DNA from: an uncultured Acidimicrobiaceae bacterium
GTDB taxonomy: Bacteria > Actinomycetota > Acidimicrobiia > Acidimicrobiales > MedAcidi-G1
Reading direction: 5' to 3'
NCBI GenBank assembly: GCA_913054115.1
Contig: CAJXIS010000083.1
Location: forward strand, 1-8,340
Length of the DNA stretch: 8,340 bases
The position numbers and the translations under genes were made by a program. Under the pieces are notes generated by a model, which made no database searches, was not told the origin of the DNA, and saw nothing but the letters and a program-made list of their open reading frames with translations. This document shows positions 1-3,791 of the stretch, in pieces (position 1 is the first letter of the stretch; each line of letters opens with the position of its first letter).

Positions 1-194
1 CCGGTGAGCAGCACGGCTCGGGCATCGCGCTCTGCCTGGAGCCGGGGGAACAGTGCGGTGAGTTCGTGGTGGAGGCGGTCGTCGACCTTGTTGAGGGGGT
101 CGTCGGGCTTGTCGATCGTGACGACGAGGACATCGCCGTCCCGCTCGAAGCGCAGGTTCTCGACGGCCGCGTCGGTGGAGTCGGGGGTGCTCAT
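1..194 (-). CDS. Enoyl-CoA hydratase/isomerase family protein (N-terminal fragment, runs off the left edge)
   Basis: Only the first 64 codons are present; the gene continues beyond position 1. The protein starts MSTPDSTDAAVENLRFERDG and continues with a beta strand and turn (DVLVVTIDKPDDPLNKVDDR, residues 21-40), then an amphipathic helix and the strand ARAVLLTG (59-65). This is the N-terminal signature of the crotonase fold: a hydrophobic strand, a P-x-x-x-L-N-type turn, a helix, then the V-x-L-T-G strand before the oxyanion-hole region, which lies outside the window. Crotonases hydrate or isomerise acyl-CoA thioesters, usually in beta-oxidation or aromatic-acid breakdown. The ATG at 194-192 lies 11 bp after the stop of the upstream acyl-CoA-dehydrogenase-like gene, with only a weak ribosome site (TGAACTCG), so co-transcription and coupled translation are likely. 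The exact reaction cannot be told from this fragment. Confidence 0.85.
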   Translation of the reverse strand, partial: MSTPDSTDAAVENLRFERDGDVLVVTIDKPDDPLNKVDDRLHHELTALFPRLQAERDARAVLLT

Positions 195-205
195 GGGTGT
201 CGAGT

Positions 206-1357
206 TCACAGCAGCGTCACGTCCGTGTCCAGCCCCATGGCGAGGCGGCCGGTGAGTTCGTGGATGCGTGGGGCGACCATGGCGTGGGTTGCGGCCACCT
301 GTCCGTCGCGCACGGCACGTTGCAGCGGCTCGCGGAGGTAGACGGCCTCGCCGCCGGCCTCGCGGCCGAGCATGAGGAGGGCGTCGGTGCACCGCTGGGC
401 GGCGTCGCAGGCGGCGAGTCGCAGGCTGCGACGGTGCTCGACGGTCAGGGGGTCGCCGCCGGATGCGGTCTCCCATGCGCTGCCGAGCACGTCGTGGAGG
501 AACGCCCGGGTCGAGCGGGCGGTGGCCTCGGCACTCGACACGGCGGTCTGGCCGGAGGCCCGTTCGGCCAACGTGCGGCCGGAGCCCATGGGCTTCTTGC
601 CGACGGCCAGTTCGCCGAACCTGGTGACGGCGCCTTCGAGGAGGCCGATGGCCACGGCGGCGATGCCGCAGGCCAGCATCCCGTAGAAGGGGAAGCGCCA
701 GAGGGGGCCGTCGAGGCGGGGTTCGGCGGTCGTGAGCTGCGCCCAACGACCTTCGGGGACGAAGGCCTCGGTGACGGTGTAGTCGCCCGACCCGGAGCCG
801 GCGAGCCCGGTGACGTGCCACGTGTCGAGGAACCCGACGTCGTCGGGGTGGAAGAACGTGAACGGGGCGAAGAGGCCGTCGTCGCGTCGGAGGGGCCGGC
901 CGTCGTCGTCGACGATCCGGGTGCCGCCGCCGATCCAGGTGCAGTGGCGGGTGCCGGACCCCCAGGCCCAGGTGCCGGTGACGGACAGGCCGCCGTCGAC
1001 GATGCGGGCGGTGCCCACCGGGGCGGCGAACCCGCCGGTGCAGGAATCCGTGGTGCCGTAGATCGTGCGGGCGTGTTCGTCGTCGAGGAAGCCGGCGATG
1101 AGCGACGACGTGCCGGCGATCATGACGCACCAGCCGGCGGCCCCGTCGTGGCGGGAGACCTCGGCGATGGTGTCGATGCCCGTGAGGACGTCGGCCTCCG
1201 GGCCGCCCAACGAGGCGGGGACGAAGAGCCGGAAGAGGCCGGCGTCGCGCAGGTCGGCGACGACGTCGTCGGGGAGGGTGCGGGCGGCCTCGATGGCCTC
1301 GGAGCGCTCGGCCAGCGAAGGGCCGAGCGAGCGGGCGGCGGCCAACAGGTCGGTCAT
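206..1357 (-). CDS. Acyl-CoA dehydrogenase-fold flavoprotein (acyl-CoA dehydrogenase or group D flavin monooxygenase)
   Basis: 383 residues, a normal full length for this fold. The N-terminal helical domain (about 1-100) holds LRDAGLFRLFVPASLGG (36-52). The middle beta domain holds the flavin-contacting segments GTWAWGSGTRHCTW (128-141) and the TGLAGSGSGDY turn (183-193). The C-terminal helical domain ends with REPLQRAVRD...ATHAMV (342-361). The R-x-x-R-D...H pattern (R347, R350, D351, H358) resembles the type-2 C-terminal domain of HsaA/DszC-like two-component monooxygenases more than the usual acyl-CoA dehydrogenase C-terminus with its catalytic Glu. The enzyme could therefore oxidise an acyl-CoA or use reduced flavin and oxygen. 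The adjacent crotonase gene favours acyl-CoA breakdown. I chose the ATG at 1357; a TTG at 1366 in the same frame would overlap the likely -10 box. No Shine-Dalgarno is seen, so the mRNA may be leaderless. Confidence 0.88.
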   Translation of the reverse strand: MTDLLAAARSLGPSLAERSEAIEAARTLPDDVVADLRDAGLFRLFVPASLGGPEADVLTGIDTIAEVSRHDGAAGWCVMIAGTSSLIAGFLDDEHARTIYGTTDSCTGGFAAPVGTARIVDGGLSVTGTWAWGSGTRHCTWIGGGTRIVDDDGRPLRRDDGLFAPFTFFHPDDVGFLDTWHVTGLAGSGSGDYTVTEAFVPEGRWAQLTTAEPRLDGPLWRFPFYGMLACGIAAVAIGLLEGAVTRFGELAVGKKPMGSGRTLAERASGQTAVSSAEATARSTRAFLHDVLGSAWETASGGDPLTVEHRRSLRLAACDAAQRCTDALLMLGREAGGEAVYLREPLQRAVRDGQVAATHAMVAPRIHELTGRLAMGLDTDVTLL

Positions 1358-1394
1358 GGGGAACAAAACTAGAGGATGATTACAGAAACTGCAA
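1357..1394 (-). promoter_or_regulatory. Candidate leaderless promoter of the acyl-CoA dehydrogenase-like gene
   Basis: Read on the minus strand: a -35-like TTGCAG (1394-1389), a 17-bp spacer and a -10-like TAGTTT (1371-1366), followed 8 nt later by the ATG at 1357. The -10 fits TANNNT. The distance would place the transcript start at or next to the A of the start codon, as in leaderless actinobacterial mRNAs. No ribosome-binding sequence is present upstream. This is inference from consensus matches only. Confidence 0.5.
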
Positions 1395-1424
1395 GACAGA
1401 CTGGAATGAGGCTAAAGTTTCATC
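1385..1424 (+). promoter_or_regulatory. Candidate tetR promoter and regulator half-sites
   Basis: A -10-like TAAAGT (1413-1418) lies 6 nt before the tetR ATG at 1425, a spacing that suggests a leaderless transcript; no clear -35 is visible. The hexamers GAAACT (1385-1390) and AGTTTC (1416-1421) form a perfect inverted pair 25 bp apart. One overlaps the tetR -10 and the other the -35 end of the divergent promoter, so a bound TetR dimer or pair of dimers could silence both directions. The arms are short and the spacing is large for one TetR dimer, so this operator call is tentative. Confidence 0.35.
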
Positions 1425-2018
1425 ATGCAGGGACCGAGCCGTGCCGAACGCACCCGCGAGGCGCTCATCGACGCAACCGTGGTGGCGCTGCGGGAGGACG
1501 GCAGCTTCACGACCGAACAGGTGGCCGCCACGGCGGGCGTCTCGGTGGCCACCGTCTACAACCGTGTCCCCGAGGGGCGCGACGGCCTCCTGGCCGGTGC
1601 CCTCGACCGGGCGCTGGACCGACTGGTGGCGGTCACGGCCGGGACCCTCGACGTCGAGCACCTGCTGGACGAGGGCCTCGGGTGCGTCGTGGGAGCGCTC
1701 GTCGACGGCCTGGTCGAGGTGTTCGACGAGGAGGCGCTGGTGCTGCGATCGGCCCTCGCCCGCCTTCCCGAGAGCCGGCTCCTGCGGGGCTCCTATCGAC
1801 ACCGGGAAGCCGAGGCCCGCCAGTTGAACCGGCGGTTCGTCGAGCTCGGACAGGCAGCCGGCCGCATCGGCGACGGTGACCCCGACGAGCTGGCCGACGC
1901 CCTCGTGGTCCTGTGCCAGGGGCTCAACAACCCGGTGCTCCTCGGCCGCCACGACCGGTCGGCCCTGACCGGCCATGTCGTGACGGCGATCGTGGCCGTG
2001 CTCGCCCCGGAGGGCTGA
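1425..2018 (+). CDS. TetR-family transcriptional regulator
   Basis: 197 residues, typical of TetR one-component regulators. The N-terminal DNA-binding domain opens with SRAERTREALIDATVVALRE (5-24) and has the helix-turn-helix TTEQVAATAGVSVATVYNRV (29-48), where the A-G-V-S-x-A-T-V-Y-N core is diagnostic. The remaining ~140 residues are helical and variable, as expected for the ligand-binding and dimerisation domain; the ligand cannot be predicted. The gene is divergent from the acyl-CoA-dehydrogenase-like/crotonase unit and shares a 67-bp intergenic region with it. This is the classic layout of a local repressor that may sense an acyl-CoA or its substrate. The start is the ATG next to a -10-like box and there is no Shine-Dalgarno. 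It ends 64 bp before vapB, which has its own promoter signals. Confidence 0.93.
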   Translation: MQGPSRAERTREALIDATVVALREDGSFTTEQVAATAGVSVATVYNRVPEGRDGLLAGALDRALDRLVAVTAGTLDVEHLLDEGLGCVVGALVDGLVEVFDEEALVLRSALARLPESRLLRGSYRHREAEARQLNRRFVELGQAAGRIGDGDPDELADALVVLCQGLNNPVLLGRHDRSALTGHVVTAIVAVLAPEG

Positions 2019-2034
2019 GGGACCATCTCCGTGG

Positions 2035-2076
2035 ACTGCATGCAGATTGCATGCAATTACATCCATGCAGTAGCCT
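2035..2076 (+). promoter_or_regulatory. vapBC-macro promoter with palindromic operator array
   Basis: Two perfect 10-bp palindromes, CTGCATGCAG (2036-2045) and TTGCATGCAA (2047-2056), have centres exactly 11 bp apart, one helical turn. A third related half, CCATGCAGT (2063-2071), follows, and ACTGCATG (2035-2042) pairs with CATGCAGT (2064-2071) as a perfect 8-bp inverted repeat centred on the second palindrome. A promoter overlaps them: TTGCAT (2047-2052), an 18-bp spacer and TAGCCT (2071-2076), 6 nt before the vapB ATG. Ribbon-helix-helix antitoxins typically bind arrays of short palindromes to repress their own operon, which is what this layout suggests. No Shine-Dalgarno precedes the ATG, so the transcript may be leaderless. 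Confidence 0.7.
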
Positions 2077-2082
2077 GCGGGC

Positions 2083-2313
2083 ATGGCCAAGACGATCCAG
2101 GTCCGCGACGTCGACGACGACACCCACCGCGTGCTGACCGCACGAGCCGAGGCCGCCGGCCTCTCACTGTCGCAGTACCTGCGCAGGGAGTTCCGGTGGA
2201 TGGTCGGGCAGCCGACCGTCGCCGAGGTACTCGACCGCGCCGAACGCCGCCCGATCGCCGTCGATGCCGAGGTCGTCGTCGCGGCGGTGCGGTCGGGTCG
2301 AGAGCGACTGTGA
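2083..2313 (+). CDS. vapB: VapB/FitA-like ribbon-helix-helix antitoxin
   Basis: 76 residues, a normal antitoxin size. Residues 1-37 form a ribbon-helix-helix: the strand TIQVRDVDDDTHRVL (4-18), a helix ending RAEAAGLSLS and a second helix QYLRREF. This resembles FitA and mycobacterial VapB proteins, in which the strand contacts DNA and the protein represses its own operon. The C-terminal part (QPTVAEVLDRAERRP, 43-57, and the tail to L76) would wrap round and block the PIN toxin. The start is the ATG 6 nt after a -10-like box; the palindromic operator lies just upstream. The TGA at 2311-2313 overlaps the GTG start of vapC (2310-2312), coupling antitoxin and toxin translation. The type II antitoxin role is inferred from fold, order and partner. 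Confidence 0.9.
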   Translation: MAKTIQVRDVDDDTHRVLTARAEAAGLSLSQYLRREFRWMVGQPTVAEVLDRAERRPIAVDAEVVVAAVRSGRERL

Positions 2314-2705
2314 TCGTCATTGACACGTCGGCAGCGGTGAACCTGCTCCTCGATCCCGGCGCCTACCGGGGCACCCCACTTCGGACCGAGCAGGGCATGC
2401 ATGCCCCCCACCTGCTCGATGTCGAGTTCCTGCACGCCATGTCACGGCTGGAGCGTCTCGGTGAGCTCACCGACAGACAGGCTGCAGCGGTCCTGACCGA
2501 CTTCGGCGACCTGCGAATCGAGCGCTATCCGCACACCCTGCTCCGTGACCGGGTCTGGGAGCTGCGCCACAACCTCAGTGCCTACGACGCAGCGTTCATC
2601 GCACTGGCCGAGGACCTCGGCCTCCCCCTCGTGACCGCCGACGCGTCGCTCGGCAGGTCACCCGGGCACAACGCCGAGGTCATCGTCGTCGAGGCGGCAT
2701 CGTGA
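2310..2705 (+). CDS. vapC: VapC-type PIN-domain ribonuclease toxin
   Basis: 131 residues, the usual VapC length. All four acidic PIN residues can be placed: D5 in MIVIDTSA, E39 in LLDVEFLHA, D93 in SAYDAAFIALAE and D111 in LVTADASLG. They would bind Mg/Mn ions to cut RNA; known VapC toxins cleave tRNA or the rRNA sarcin-ricin loop, and the target here is unknown. The active site looks intact, so a working toxin is expected. I chose the GTG at 2310, which overlaps the vapB stop by four bases (GTGA) and puts D5 at its canonical position; in-frame starts further upstream would read through the antitoxin gene. The TGA (2703-2705) overlaps the GTG of the macrodomain gene in the same way. Confidence 0.93.
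   Translation: MIVIDTSAAVNLLLDPGAYRGTPLRTEQGMHAPHLLDVEFLHAMSRLERLGELTDRQAAAVLTDFGDLRIERYPHTLLRDRVWELRHNLSAYDAAFIALAEDLGLPLVTADASLGRSPGHNAEVIVVEAAS
2393..2406. repeat. 14-bp perfect palindrome inside vapC
   Basis: GGGCATGCATGCCC is its own reverse complement. It contains the GCATGC core found in both operator palindromes upstream of vapB, about 340 bp away. A chance origin is possible, because about one such 14-bp palindrome is expected every 16 kb of random sequence. The shared core makes an auxiliary antitoxin-binding site conceivable. Confidence 0.35.
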
Positions 2706-3211
2706 TCCTGCGGTACTGGCGGGGCGACATCACGACCCTGGTCGTCGACGCCATCGTCAACGCCGCCAACGAGGCTCTGCTCGGCGGGGGCGGCGTCGAC
2801 GGCGCCATCCATGGTGCCGCCGGTCCAGGGTTGCTCGACGAATGCCGGGGCCTCGGCGGCTGCGCCACCGGCGAGGCGAAGCCGACCGGCGGCCACGACC
2901 TGCCGGCCCGTTGGGTCATCCACGCGGTCGGCCCCGAGTGGAAGGGCGGCGCCCACGGCGAGGCCGACCAACTGGCCTCCTGCTACCGGCGCTCCCTCGA
3001 GGTGGCGGCCGACCTCGGGGCCTGCAGCGTGGCGTTCCCTGCCATCTCCACCGGCGTCTACGGTTACCCGAAGGAGGCAGCGGCCCGGATCGCCGTCGAC
3101 ACGGTCCGGGCGTTCGGTGACCACCACCCGGATGCCATCGACGAGGTGGTCCTGGTGGCGTTCTTCGCGGTCGACCACGCCCGCTACGAGGACCTGTTGG
3201 CAGCGGACTGA
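2702..3211 (+). CDS. Macrodomain protein, YmdB/MacroD-like ADP-ribose (O-acetyl-ADP-ribose) hydrolase
   Basis: 169 residues, a stand-alone macrodomain like E. coli YmdB. Recognisable blocks in order are GDIT (8-11), IVNAANEALLGGGGVDGAIH (18-37), GDLPAR-like GGHDLPARWVIHAVGP (63-78) and AFPAISTGVYGYP (111-123), which line the ADP-ribose pocket. N23 and D33 match the catalytic Asn/Asp of YmdB-type deacylases. Family members remove O-acetyl from ADP-ribose or mono-ADP-ribose from proteins or nucleic acids, and YmdB also inhibits RNase III. The GTG start at 2702 overlaps the vapC stop (GTGA), so this gene is translated as the third member of the toxin-antitoxin operon, which is unusual. Its role may be housekeeping, anti-ADP-ribosylation defence, or control of the toxin; the sequence does not decide. 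Family assignment is firm. Confidence 0.92.
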   Translation: MILRYWRGDITTLVVDAIVNAANEALLGGGGVDGAIHGAAGPGLLDECRGLGGCATGEAKPTGGHDLPARWVIHAVGPEWKGGAHGEADQLASCYRRSLEVAADLGACSVAFPAISTGVYGYPKEAAARIAVDTVRAFGDHHPDAIDEVVLVAFFAVDHARYEDLLAAD

Positions 3212-3325
3212 GTCGGTCCGGTGGCCCGACCCCGGATCTTGTGCCATCATCGCGACCCCGGTGGAACGGGTGCACGCGGCGACGGCGCCGCGACGTCCCA
3301 TCGGAAAGACCCAAGGGGGAAGCCG
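3212..3325 (+). promoter_or_regulatory. Intergenic region before the molybdenum hydroxylase operon, with ribosome-binding site
   Basis: 114 bp separate the macrodomain gene from coxS. A strong Shine-Dalgarno, AAGGGGGA (3313-3320), sits 5 nt before the coxS ATG. A 9-bp direct repeat, CGACCCCGG, occurs at 3227-3235 and 3253-3261 and could be a regulator site, although GC-rich repeats of this size are weak evidence. I see no convincing -35/-10 pair and no hairpin with a T-run, so it is unclear whether the operon has its own promoter here or receives read-through. Confidence 0.4.
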
Positions 3326-3778
3326 ATGGAGGTCTCCGTCACCGTCAATGGGACGGTCCGTTCCGCCGACGTCGAGCCACGGACGCTGCTCGTGCACTAC
3401 CTGCGCGACGTCCTCGGGCTGACCGGCACCAACATCGGATGCGACACCAGCTCGTGCGGTGCCTGCACCGTGCTCGTCGACGGCCGCTCGGCCAAGTCGT
3501 GCACGCTGCTCGCCGCACAGGTCGACGGCGCCGACGTCACGACCATCGAGGGCCTCGCCGGCCCCGACGGCCTCCACCCGATGCAGCAGGCATTCCACGA
3601 GTGCCATGCCCTGCAGTGCGGCTACTGCACGCCAGGCATGGTCATGGCCGCCGTGTCGCTGCTCGACGAGTACGACGACATCGACGCCGACGGCGTGCGG
3701 GTGGGCCTCGAGGGCAACCTCTGCCGCTGCACCGGCTACCAGAACATCGTCGCGGCCGTCCTGGCCGCCGGCGAGTGA
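3326..3778 (+). CDS. coxS: Molybdenum hydroxylase small subunit, two [2Fe-2S] clusters (CoxS/form II type)
   Basis: 150 residues, within the normal range for CoxS-like small subunits. The N-terminal plant-ferredoxin-type domain carries C39, C44, C47 (GCDTSSCGACTVLVDG) and C59 (AKSCTLL) for the distal cluster. The C-terminal helical domain carries C98 and C101 (QCGYCTPGM) and C133 and C135 (NLCRCTGYQN) for the cluster near the molybdopterin; Q97 before C98 is the usual cofactor-contacting Gln. All eight cluster ligands are present. It passes electrons from the Mo site of the large subunit to FAD in the medium subunit, in a cytoplasmic complex of dimers of S-L-M trimers (family knowledge). The start is the ATG at 3326, preceded by AAGGGGGA at a good spacing. 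It is the first gene of the S-L-M operon and ends 13 bp before the large-subunit gene. Confidence 0.94.
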   Translation: MEVSVTVNGTVRSADVEPRTLLVHYLRDVLGLTGTNIGCDTSSCGACTVLVDGRSAKSCTLLAAQVDGADVTTIEGLAGPDGLHPMQQAFHECHALQCGYCTPGMVMAAVSLLDEYDDIDADGVRVGLEGNLCRCTGYQNIVAAVLAAGE

Positions 3779-3791
3779 GGGGAACACAGAC

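Noticed and set aside
1358..1366. TTG start at 1366 for the acyl-CoA dehydrogenase-like gene
   Set aside because: It adds only three residues, overlaps the -10-like box and has no ribosome site; the ATG at 1357 is better placed.
197..1372. Long open frame on the plus strand opposite the acyl-CoA dehydrogenase-like gene
   Set aside because: Its translation is a Gly/Ala/Glu/Val-rich shadow typical of the antisense frame of a high-GC gene, while the minus strand encodes a recognisable family.
1380..2435. 351-codon minus-strand open frame across tetR and vapB
   Set aside because: It is antisense to two recognised genes and to the vapB promoter, with no family resemblance.
3212..3230. Possible terminator after the macrodomain gene (GTCGG/CCGAC)
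   Set aside because: A 5-bp stem with a 9-nt loop and no T-run is common by chance at this GC content.
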